9,853 nucleotides of DNA from DATDYQ01 sp035288965 (GTDB lineage Archaea > Nanobdellota > Nanobdellia > SCGC-AAA011-G17 > JAGVZF01). A program made the translations under genes and the position numbers. The notes under the pieces were generated by a model, which was not told where the DNA came from, did no database searches, and saw only the letters and a program-made list of their open reading frames with translations. Location of the stretch: the NCBI GenBank assembly GCA_035288965.1, contig DATDYQ010000078.1, positions 1 to 9,853 of the forward strand. The letters are read 5' to 3'. Each line of letters begins with the position of its first letter. Positions within the stretch are counted from its first letter, which is position 1. Shown piece after piece: positions 1 to 5,336 of this stretch.

Positions 1-2
1 TA

Positions 3-326
3 CCTGGAATGAATGCTAGAAAGATGAACAAGATGATGCAGAGAATGGGAGTTCAACAGCAAGACATAGATGCTGAGCAAGTTATAATTAAATGCAAAGA
101 TAAAGAAATCATTATTAATAATCCTCAAGTTGCAAAGATAAACCTGATGGGACAGCAAACAATACAAATAGTTGGAGATATAGAAGAGAGAAGTTTAGAG
201 AAATTCAATGAAGATGATGTTAAGACTGTAATGGAACAAGCTGAAGTGAATGAGGATGAAGCAAGAGAAGCTTTAGAGAAAAGCAATGGTGATTTGGCTG
301 AAGCTATATTGAGTTTGAAAAAGTAA
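3..326 (+). CDS. nac: Archaeal nascent polypeptide-associated complex protein (NAC), 5' end cut by window edge
   Basis: Ribosome-associated chaperone homologous to eukaryotic alpha-NAC; in archaea it forms a homodimer that contacts nascent chains near the exit tunnel. From the ATG at position 9, residues ~1-17 are the Met/Lys-rich N-terminal segment (MNARKMNKMMQRMG), ~20-60 the NAC beta-barrel dimerisation domain, and ~67-105 a UBA domain (EVNEDEAREALEKSNGDLAEAILSL). The two codons before that ATG read Pro-Gly in frame, and family members typically begin M-x-P-G-M-N. The true start is therefore probably just outside the window and the ATG at 9 is internal. The C terminus is complete (TAA at 324-326). 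Identification is firm; the start is inferred from family knowledge. Confidence 0.93.
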   Translation, partial: PGMNARKMNKMMQRMGVQQQDIDAEQVIIKCKDKEIIINNPQVAKINLMGQQTIQIVGDIEERSLEKFNEDDVKTVMEQAEVNEDEAREALEKSNGDLAEAILSLKK

Positions 327-354
327 TTCTAATAAGTATTTGTACTAGAAGCTG

Positions 355-382
355 CGTTTTTTTCGAAACTTTTTTAAAAACG
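355..382 (+). terminator. T-rich inverted repeat, probable terminator of the NAC gene
   Basis: CGTTTTT (355-361) is matched by the inverted copy AAAAACG (376-382). Two T runs (357-363, seven Ts; 370-375, six Ts) lie between and within the arms. T runs downstream of a stop codon are the usual archaeal termination signal. The site lies 29 bp after the NAC stop and just before the next promoter. Confidence 0.5.
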
Positions 383-387
383 AAACA

Positions 388-395
388 TTTATATA
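388..395 (+). promoter_or_regulatory. TATA box for the nucleotidyltransferase-HEPN operon
   Basis: TTTATATA, preceded by a purine-rich CGAAACA (381-387) that could be the BRE. Its centre is 45 bp from the ATG at 437, so transcription should begin near 416-420 with a leader of roughly 20 nt. That is longer than for most genes here, and the spare space is filled by two dyad repeats. Confidence 0.6.
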
Positions 396-433
396 TTATC
401 ACAATAATGATAATTATTATCACAATAATGATA
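395..433 (+). repeat. Two identical 18-bp dyad elements spaced 21 bp apart; candidate operator
   Basis: ATTATCACAATAATGATA occurs at 395-412 and again, identically, at 416-433. Each copy carries an inverted core, TTATCA...TGATAA or TATCA...TGATA, separated by 6 bp. The start-to-start distance of 21 bp is two helical turns, so two bound dimers would lie on the same face of the DNA. The first copy touches the end of the TATA box and the second ends 3 bp before the ATG, so occupancy would block the promoter. Repeat and dyad are seen directly; operator function is inferred. Confidence 0.6.
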
Positions 434-436
434 TAA

Positions 437-955
437 ATGAGCTTACTAACAGAAATAAAAAGAAATCCTAATCTAAGAAAGATTTTTGGTAAAAGAGAAT
501 TAATTATAATACAGAAACAACTGCTTGGAGTCCAATTAAAGAATTCTGAAAGAACAAGACTTTCAAGAGATATAAGAAAAAAATTAAATGTAATCAAAGA
601 TTTAGCAAGATTTAGTGAAGAATTTGAACTTAAAAATGGAGCCGAAATAAAGAAATTAATAGAACAAACTAAAGAAATTATATCTCAAAATAGATTATTT
701 TTTCGTATAAAAAGAATAATATTGTTTGGATCAGTAATAGAAAATAAATTAACGTTAAGCTCAGATATTGATATAGCTGTAGAGTTCACAAATATTAATA
801 AAGAAGAAGCTAGTAAATTTAGAAGAGAGATTCTTGGAAAAGCCAGTGAGAAGATTGATATTCAAATTTATAATGTACTTCCAGATAAACTAAGGAAAGA
901 AATTAATGATAAGGGGAAGATATTATATGAACAAAAGAATAAAGGACAAGATTAA
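437..955 (+). CDS. MntA-like nucleotidyltransferase with N-terminal helical domain; probable antitoxin of a HEPN/MNT pair
   Basis: Minimal nucleotidyltransferase of 172 aa. The catalytic signature GSX10DXD is intact: Gly98-Ser99 and Asp110-Ile-Asp112 (SSDIDIAVEF), with a third acidic residue at Asp141 (EKIDIQIY). In characterised MntA antitoxins this active site AMPylates the HepT toxin, using ATP. Residues ~1-85 are an additional Lys/Arg-rich helical region (KRELIIIQKQLL, RTRLSRDIRKKL) that resembles an archaeal DNA-binding-like extension and could bind the dyad repeats just upstream; that link is inference. The 3' end overlaps the HEPN gene by 29 bp, the usual translational coupling for these pairs. 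No Shine-Dalgarno precedes the ATG. Family call strong; substrate not established. Confidence 0.85.
   Translation: MSLLTEIKRNPNLRKIFGKRELIIIQKQLLGVQLKNSERTRLSRDIRKKLNVIKDLARFSEEFELKNGAEIKKLIEQTKEIISQNRLFFRIKRIILFGSVIENKLTLSSDIDIAVEFTNINKEEASKFRREILGKASEKIDIQIYNVLPDKLRKEINDKGKILYEQKNKGQD
911..919 (+). promoter_or_regulatory. Shine-Dalgarno that decides the HEPN gene start
   Basis: AAGGGGAAG lies inside the end of the nucleotidyltransferase gene and ends 7 bp before the ATG at 927. It favours 927 over the in-frame ATG at 906 and shows that this internal gene is translated by re-initiation or de novo binding rather than as a leaderless message. Confidence 0.5.
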
Positions 956-1337
956 TGATATTGAAACTTATCTTGAACAACTGGCTGAAATAAAACCTAA
1001 AACATTTAAAGGATATGAAAAAGATTTCAAAACTAAAGCAGCATGTGAAAGATATTTTGAAAAAATAGCTGAAGCTGTTATTGATCTCACTTTCCTAATA
1101 ATTAATGAAAAAGGTTTTAAAACTCCTGAAGAAGATTCTCAAGCATTTACAATATTGGAATTTGAGAAAATAATTAATAATAAATTGGCAAACAAACTAA
1201 AAGATATGAAAGGAATGAGAAACATTATTGCATATCAGTATGGAGAAGTTAATGATGAGTTGATGTTTATTGCTATTAATGAAGAAATTGAAAATGATGT
1301 AAATTTATTCTTGGATATCGTTAAGAAATTGGATTAA
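927..1337 (+). CDS. HepT-like (DUF86/HEPN) protein with the catalytic His replaced by Tyr
   Basis: All-helical 136-aa protein of HepT size, in the usual position overlapping the nucleotidyltransferase. HepT toxins are RNases with an RX4HXY motif, whose Tyr is AMPylated by MntA. Here the motif region reads MRNIIAYQYGEVNDEL: Arg98, then Tyr103 in the His position, then Gln104-Tyr105. The Tyr103 codon is TAT (1233-1235), one C-to-T change from CAT. The modified Tyr (Tyr105) and Arg98 are kept, so the protein could still be an MNT substrate but is probably impaired as a His-dependent RNase. The start at 927 is supported by AAGGGGAAG at 911-919; the ATG at 906 would add seven residues. The fold call is strong, loss of activity inferred. 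Confidence 0.8.
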   Translation: MNKRIKDKINDIETYLEQLAEIKPKTFKGYEKDFKTKAACERYFEKIAEAVIDLTFLIINEKGFKTPEEDSQAFTILEFEKIINNKLANKLKDMKGMRNIIAYQYGEVNDELMFIAINEEIENDVNLFLDIVKKLD

Positions 1338-1364
1338 AATATTTTTAATTTTGGAAAAGATAGC

Positions 1365-1371
1365 TTTATAA
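1365..1371 (+). promoter_or_regulatory. TATA box for the exported-protein pair
   Basis: TTTATAA centred 26 bp before the ATG at 1394. This spacing puts the transcription start at or next to the start codon, giving a leaderless message. Confidence 0.6.
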
Positions 1372-1393
1372 GATTTTTGTAATTGTTAGTATT

Positions 1394-1948
1394 ATGAGAA
1401 AAGGATTACTAGGATTATTGACTGGGACTGGTTTAGGCATAGCAGTTGCAACAAATGTTCAGGCTTCTGATTTTCAAGCACCCTATGGAGCAAGCGCTTT
1501 TGTGAATGATAATATAGAAGTTACTAAAAATCCAAAACAAGATACAATAAGTGAAGCTGTCGCTGCATACTTACATCAACATGGAATGTGCGTTAGCAAT
1601 CAAATTCTTTATGGTAAGAAAGGAGACTATGGTCTTGTTGGAAGTACACTTTATTTAAATGGAATATATAATGATAAAAGAGTTATGCCTGGAAGATATG
1701 AAATAAATTCTAGTGATTTATATGCAGTAATGCAAGGTGAACAATTATCCCATCATTGGAAAGTTTTAGTCTTTGATAAAAATGGTATAGAAAAAATAAA
1801 AGATGTATCTATTACATTTGGTGGTGGAGGCTGTCTTCCTACTTCATTTTATTATCAAGATGATATTAAAGCTGAGAAAATGGCAGTAGAAGAACAAATA
1901 CTGAAAAAACTTTTAACTCTAGGGAAATGGTGCTTTGAAAATGAATAG
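1394..1948 (+). CDS. Small exported protein, function unknown (first of overlapping pair)
   Basis: Protein of 184 aa with a clear Sec-type signal peptide: basic Arg2-Lys3, hydrophobic core about residues 5-20 (LLGLLTGTGLGIAVAT), and a likely cleavage site after Val-Gln-Ala24. The mature part is about 160 aa with three cysteines (Cys66, Cys147, Cys180), a Gly-rich stretch TFGGGGCLP (141-149), beta-prone centre and a charged C-terminal helix. No transmembrane segment follows the signal, so it is probably secreted or surface-held. It has its own TATA box and no Shine-Dalgarno, and the next gene begins within its last codons. I do not recognise a family. Confidence 0.75.
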   Translation: MRKGLLGLLTGTGLGIAVATNVQASDFQAPYGASAFVNDNIEVTKNPKQDTISEAVAAYLHQHGMCVSNQILYGKKGDYGLVGSTLYLNGIYNDKRVMPGRYEINSSDLYAVMQGEQLSHHWKVLVFDKNGIEKIKDVSITFGGGGCLPTSFYYQDDIKAEKMAVEEQILKKLLTLGKWCFENE

Positions 1949-2348
1949 AAGATTATTATCAACGGGAGTTGGACTTGGTTTATTGGCAGCTGTTGCAACA
2001 AGTTCCTTTGGTATAGTAAGAGATGATGAAGATAATCTTGAATTCATAGGTTATAAAGAATGTATTTCAGGAAAAGATTTCAAAATAGAAGAAGTTAAAG
2101 AAGGAAAAATTTATGGAAACAGTCGTGAATACAGGATTACTACAAAAGACAATTTTAGTCTTACATTTTGTTTATATGAAATGATTAGGGCATTATCTTG
2201 TACGATTGATAAGAAAGTTACTGCTGATGATATTATATTGCAAAATGGCACTTTAGCTTTTGAAGGTAAAGCATTAAAGTTTGTTGATTATAAAGTAAAA
2301 GGGAATAGAGATTATCAATTTGATGAACAGGAATCATGGAATTTTTAA
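1941..2348 (+). CDS. Small exported protein, function unknown (second of overlapping pair)
   Basis: Protein of 135 aa from the ATG at 1941; an in-frame TTG at 1935 would add only two residues. The ATG overlaps the end of the preceding gene by 8 bp, so the two are cotranscribed. The signal peptide is basic Asn-Arg-Arg, then a hydrophobic core (residues 5-20, ending GLLAAVAT), with likely cleavage near Gly24. The signal resembles that of the upstream protein (both end GLG...AVAT), but the mature parts do not align by eye. The mature domain is about 110 aa, rich in beta-strand-like and charged segments, with three cysteines (Cys41, Cys77, Cys87). No family recognised. It is likely to act outside the cell together with its partner. 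Confidence 0.72.
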   Translation: MNRRLLSTGVGLGLLAAVATSSFGIVRDDEDNLEFIGYKECISGKDFKIEEVKEGKIYGNSREYRITTKDNFSLTFCLYEMIRALSCTIDKKVTADDIILQNGTLAFEGKALKFVDYKVKGNRDYQFDEQESWNF

Positions 2349-2382
2349 TTCCCCATATTAGTTATTACTTCTTATAAAAAGC

Positions 2383-2390
2383 AATATTTA
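2383..2390 (+). promoter_or_regulatory. Possible TATA box for the helical paralogue pair
   Basis: AATATTTA with purine-rich AAAAAGC just upstream, centred about 33 bp before the ATG at 2420. Spacing implies a very short leader. The surroundings are AT-rich, so the exact box is uncertain. Confidence 0.35.
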
Positions 2391-2419
2391 TTAACTTTTA
2401 ACTCTTATCATTTATATGT

Positions 2420-2908
2420 ATGGAAGACGTTCAAGTACTAGTCAAAGAGGCAAATAAAGCTTTTAATACAGCAGACCATCTAACTTATGTAACTTATCCT
2501 TTGGTAAATGATGTTAAATTATTATTAACTGTTATTGATAATTTATATTTAGCTTTAAATTATGGAATGGAAGCTTTACTGCAATATGATAAAGAATACA
2601 AAAGAATAGGCAATATACCAGTAAAATATGATGATAGATTAGTTGTTTTCAAAACGAAAGTAGCCCATAGATATAATATAGAAAGAGAACATGTAATATT
2701 ATTAATGGAAATTAATGAGCTTAGATTTATGCATGAGAAAAGTACAGTAGAGTTTGAAAGAAAGAATAAATATATTATATGTACAAGTGATTATAAGACA
2801 AAAATGATCAATATTGAGAAGGTTAAGGAGTATATGGAAAAAGCAAAGAGTTTTATAGACAAAGTAAATAAAGTATTACCTGCGAATGATAGAAGATTTT
2901 CAGGATAA
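2420..2908 (+). CDS. Alpha-helical protein of unknown function, ADHL-Y-V family (paralogue 1)
   Basis: Protein of 162 aa predicted almost wholly helical, with no signal or membrane segment. Residues 18-25 read ADHLTYVT, and the downstream gene has ADHLVYVS in the same place. The following helix (LLLTVIDNLYLALNYGMEALLQYDKEYKRI) has a counterpart with similar hydrophobic spacing, so the two are diverged paralogues. Length and helical layout recall HEPN-like four-helix bundles, but there is no RX4-6H motif and I would not assign a nuclease function. I recall similar ADHLVYVTYPL proteins in DPANN archaea (recollection only). It overlaps the next gene by 23 bp. Confidence 0.75.
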   Translation: MEDVQVLVKEANKAFNTADHLTYVTYPLVNDVKLLLTVIDNLYLALNYGMEALLQYDKEYKRIGNIPVKYDDRLVVFKTKVAHRYNIEREHVILLMEINELRFMHEKSTVEFERKNKYIICTSDYKTKMINIEKVKEYMEKAKSFIDKVNKVLPANDRRFSG

Positions 2909-3332
2909 GGCTCTAGAAGAGATGAAAAGAGCAGACCATTTAGTTTACGTTAGTTTGAAATATACAAGGACCGCTGATGTTATTAAGAGTGTTATTCAGA
3001 GATTGATTAATGTTTTTGAGATGAGTTTTGATGAGTATTTGGAATTTATGAAAGATACAAGAAAGATAAAAGAGATTCCAGGTACTAAAAAAGAGAAAAT
3101 TACATTAATTGAGAAATTAGTTAAGGAAAAAATATCAGATTATATTAGAATGTATGCTGTGTTTAAAGCTATAGATAAGGCTGAATATACAGGAAGAGAA
3201 GAATATAGAAAGCATGTTACTTTAATATCTCATTTGCCTGGAAAGGATTTTGAAGTTGATTATCCTAGGTTATTAGAATTTTATGATAAGACAAAAGAGT
3301 TTCATGGATTGTTACATGGGTTGATTAAATAG
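2886..3332 (+). CDS. Alpha-helical protein of unknown function, ADHL-Y-V family (paralogue 2)
   Basis: Protein of 148 aa, helical, cytoplasmic. ADHLVYVS occupies residues 16-23, matching ADHLTYVT at 18-25 of the upstream protein. Helices then follow in the same order, including a central KIKEIPGTKKEKITLIEKL matching KRIGNIPVKYDDRLVVFKT upstream. The start at 2886 gives an N terminus of nearly the same length as the paralogue; the internal ATG at 2922 would remove the first helix. The 23-bp overlap and shared ancestry suggest the two are made together and may form a heterodimer (inference). The stop abuts the stop of the minus-strand ORF with no gap. Confidence 0.75.
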   Translation: MIEDFQDKALEEMKRADHLVYVSLKYTRTADVIKSVIQRLINVFEMSFDEYLEFMKDTRKIKEIPGTKKEKITLIEKLVKEKISDYIRMYAVFKAIDKAEYTGREEYRKHVTLISHLPGKDFEVDYPRLLEFYDKTKEFHGLLHGLIK

Positions 3333-3593
3333 TTATTTATAATTTTCAAGATCAAGTTCTCTATCTGTTTCTTTTAACAATTTTGCAGTAGAACCTTTTC
3401 TTTTAAAGACTCCAAAAGCAGCTGATATGTTATCTTTCTTAATTTTAAAATTTATCTTGCCATTGCTTTTATCATTTTTTGAGACGGCTTTCATAAATAT
3501 TTTAAGATCAATTAAATATTTAATCTTTTCTAAATTTAAGACAAATAGCAAAGTTTTTAAATGATTAAATTCATCAAAATAGTAAAATGACAC
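3333..3593 (-). CDS. Small orphan ORF, unknown function, uncertain
   Basis: An 86-codon ORF from a GTG at 3593; the frame stays open upstream to 3668 but offers no ATG/GTG/TTG I could find there. The C-terminal part looks protein-like: a basic region (KINFKIKKDN) followed by SAAFGVFKRKGSTAKLLKETDREL, a shape reminiscent of the toxin-binding tail of VapB-type antitoxins. No PIN-domain gene is adjacent and the N terminus is not a recognisable DNA-binding fold. It is convergent with the helical pair, stop against stop. A TATTAAAA on the minus strand (3626-3633) lies about 36 bp upstream of the GTG. It may be a real small gene, a decayed remnant, or a chance ORF in AT-rich DNA. Confidence 0.4.
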   Translation of the reverse strand: MSFYYFDEFNHLKTLLFVLNLEKIKYLIDLKIFMKAVSKNDKSNGKINFKIKKDNISAAFGVFKRKGSTAKLLKETDRELDLENYK

Positions 3594-3625
3594 GAGTTGA
3601 TTTAGTTCATTGTTAGTTCTGTAGA

Positions 3626-3633
3626 TTTTAATA
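3626..3633 (+). promoter_or_regulatory. Possible TATA box for tRNA-His/hisS
   Basis: TTTTAATA is the best AT box upstream of the tRNA. It would start a transcript near 3656 with a ~30-nt leader for RNase P to remove. Its complement TATTAAAA could also serve the small minus-strand ORF, making this a shared divergent promoter. Weak match; tentative. Confidence 0.3.
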
Positions 3634-3685
3634 GTTACTTGTATGAAAATAATGTTCCTATTGGGAAACTAAAAGAGGAGGTTAT

Positions 3686-3760
3686 GATGGGTGTGGTCTA
3701 GCCTGGTATGACGTCAGCCTGTGGAGCTGAAAATCGCGGGTTCAAATCCCGCCATCCATC
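3686..3760 (+). tRNA. tRNA-His (anticodon GTG) with encoded G-1
   Basis: Full cloverleaf, no intron. The acceptor stem ATGGGTG (3687-3693) pairs with CATCCAT (3753-3759), with one G-T wobble. The D arm is 3696-3712. The anticodon stem TCAGC (3714-3718) pairs with GCTGA (3726-3730) around loop CTGTGGA, with anticodon GTG at 3721-3723. The T stem GCGGG/CCCGC encloses TTCAAAT. The base before the acceptor is G (3686) and the discriminator is C (3760): the G-1:C73 pair is the main identity element read by histidyl-tRNA synthetase. CCA is not encoded. The gene ends 8 bp before the start codon of hisS, the enzyme that charges this tRNA. Confidence 0.95.
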
Positions 3761-3768
3761 CTTTTAAT

Positions 3769-5010
3769 ATGATACTAAAAAACGCAAAGGGCACAAGAGA
3801 TTTCTTACCTAAAGAAAAAATTGTAAGAGATAGTATAACTAAACAGATTAAGGAAGTTTTTGAATTATATGGATATTCTCCTTTAGAAACACCTGCTTTG
3901 GAAAGTTATGAAGTTTTATCTGCTAAATATGCTGGAGGAAGCGAGATATTAAAAGAAACTTTCAAGTTAAAAGATCAAGGTAAGAGAGATTTAGCTTTAA
4001 GATATGATTTAACTGTTCCTTTTGCAAGAGTAATTGGAATGAATCCTAATATAAAGATGCCATTTAAACGTTATCAAATAGATAAAGTATGGAGAGACGG
4101 ACCAATAAAGCTTGGAAGATATAGAGAGTTTTGGCAGTGCGATGTTGATGTTGTTGGATGTAAGGAAATGATAGCTGATGCTGAATTATTAAAATTATCT
4201 AAAGAGATATTTAAGAAATTAGAGCTAGATATTATTATAAAAGTGAATAATAGAAAGTTAATGAATGGAATTCTCGATTATTGTAAGGTAAAAGAGAAAG
4301 ATGATGTAATATTGATTATAGATAAATTAGATAAAATTGGAAATGAAGAAGTTAGGAAAGAATTAAAGAAATTAAAAGTAAAAGAGATTGATAAATTAAT
4401 GGATATTTTATTATTAGAAAATGGAATGTTAAATGAATTAAGTAAGATAGATGAAGCAAAAGAAGGATTAAAGGAAATTAATGAATTATTAGAATATTGT
4501 AAAGCATTTGATGTTGATGTTAAACTTGATTTAAGTTTAGCCAGAGGTTTGAGTTATTATACAGGAACTGTTTTTGAAGTTTATCTAGTTAATAATAAGA
4601 TAAAAAGTAGCGTTGCTGCTGGCGGAAGATATGATAATATGATTGGAAATTTTATTGGAAATGGAAGTTACCCTGCTGTTGGAATTTCATTTGGGCTAGA
4701 TGTTATTAATGATGCTTTAGCTTTAGAAGGAAGAAATTCTATTGTTAAAATTTATGTTATTCCTATAGGAAAAAGTTTGGAAGCTGTAAAAATATTAAAC
4801 TATTTACGTGAGAATGAAATAAAAACAGACATTGATGTTAATAAAAGAGGAATAAGTAAGAATTTAGATTATGCTAATAGTTATAAGATTCCCTATGTTT
4901 TATTTGTTGGGGAAAGAGAATTAAAAGAAGGAAAGTTTAAATTAAGAAACATGGAAAATGGATTTGAAGAGATGATGACGAAAGAAGATGTTGTTAAGAG
5001 GTTGAAATAA
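3769..5010 (+). CDS. hisS: Histidyl-tRNA synthetase (HisRS, class II)
   Basis: Attaches histidine to tRNA-His in the cytoplasm using ATP. The protein is 413 aa from the ATG at 3769 and begins in the typical way (ILKNAKGTRDFLP). Class II motif 1 is near residues 35-45 (YSPLETPALES). Motif 2 is at 101-127 (RYQIDKVWRD...GRYREFWQCDVD). The His-specific motif ARGLSYYTGTVFE is at 258-270 with the catalytic Arg at 259. Motif 3 spans AAGGRYD (283-289) and VGISFGLD. An alpha/beta anticodon-binding domain runs from ~326 to 413. All key motifs are intact. A GTG at 3721 would extend the frame, but it is the tRNA anticodon and is not a start. No TATA box lies ~26 bp upstream, where the T arm sits, so cotranscription with the tRNA is likely. 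Confidence 0.96.
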   Translation: MILKNAKGTRDFLPKEKIVRDSITKQIKEVFELYGYSPLETPALESYEVLSAKYAGGSEILKETFKLKDQGKRDLALRYDLTVPFARVIGMNPNIKMPFKRYQIDKVWRDGPIKLGRYREFWQCDVDVVGCKEMIADAELLKLSKEIFKKLELDIIIKVNNRKLMNGILDYCKVKEKDDVILIIDKLDKIGNEEVRKELKKLKVKEIDKLMDILLLENGMLNELSKIDEAKEGLKEINELLEYCKAFDVDVKLDLSLARGLSYYTGTVFEVYLVNNKIKSSVAAGGRYDNMIGNFIGNGSYPAVGISFGLDVINDALALEGRNSIVKIYVIPIGKSLEAVKILNYLRENEIKTDIDVNKRGISKNLDYANSYKIPYVLFVGERELKEGKFKLRNMENGFEEMMTKEDVVKRLK

Positions 5011-5026
5011 CCACTAATTAATGCAC

Positions 5027-5036
5027 TTAAATATTT
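5027..5036 (+). promoter_or_regulatory. TATA box for the small membrane protein
   Basis: TTAAATATTT is centred about 31 bp before the ATG at 5063, implying a leader of only a few nucleotides. It lies in the 52-bp gap after hisS. Confidence 0.45.
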
Positions 5037-5062
5037 AATAATAAGAAAATAATTAAAAAATT

Positions 5063-5332
5063 ATGGGAAAATTAAACAAAAACCAAGTCGGATTAACATT
5101 GGGAATATTTTCTGCTGTAATGCACTTTGCTTGGAGTATGTTAGTTTTGTCAGGATTTGCCAAGGTTTTAATTGATTTTGTATTAGGAATGCATTTCTTG
5201 AATATTGGTTATACAATGCAAAGTTTTAGTTTTTTAAAGATGATATTATTAATGATACTAGGATTTGTTAGTTGGTATGTATATGGATATGTTTTTGCAG
5301 CTGTTTGGAATTGGATTTCGAAAAAAACTTAA
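5063..5332 (+). CDS. Small integral membrane protein, function unknown
   Basis: Protein of 89 aa. The short basic N terminus (GKLNKNQ) leads into a membrane segment at about residues 9-31 (LTLGIFSAVMHFAWSMLVLSGF). An amphipathic middle LIDFVLGMHFLNIGYT follows, then a long hydrophobic stretch at 57-83 and a basic tail WISKKT. Two membrane spans with both ends on the cytoplasmic side fit the charge distribution. I recall similar ~90-aa proteins with a H-x-x-WS-x-LV first span in archaea and candidate-phyla bacteria, with no known function. It ends 4 bp before the stop of the convergent minus-strand gene. Confidence 0.7.
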   Translation: MGKLNKNQVGLTLGIFSAVMHFAWSMLVLSGFAKVLIDFVLGMHFLNIGYTMQSFSFLKMILLMILGFVSWYVYGYVFAAVWNWISKKT

Positions 5333-5336
5333 ATTT

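Noticed and set aside
395..433. CRISPR-like repeat pair
   Set aside because: Only two 18-bp copies separated by 3 bp, inside a promoter; there is no spacer-repeat array.
304..597. Minus-strand 97-codon ORF with a run of Ile/Val
   Set aside because: It lies antisense to the MNT gene and its Ile run is simply the translation of the AT-rich dyad repeats and promoter; no homology-like pattern.
906..926. Upstream ATG for the HEPN gene
   Set aside because: It adds MIRGRYY with no Shine-Dalgarno, whereas AAGGGGAAG sits correctly before the ATG at 927.
3721..3768. GTG start giving HisRS a 16-residue N-terminal extension
   Set aside because: The GTG is the tRNA-His anticodon, and HisRS proteins begin at the ATG at 3769 (ILKNAKGTRDF).
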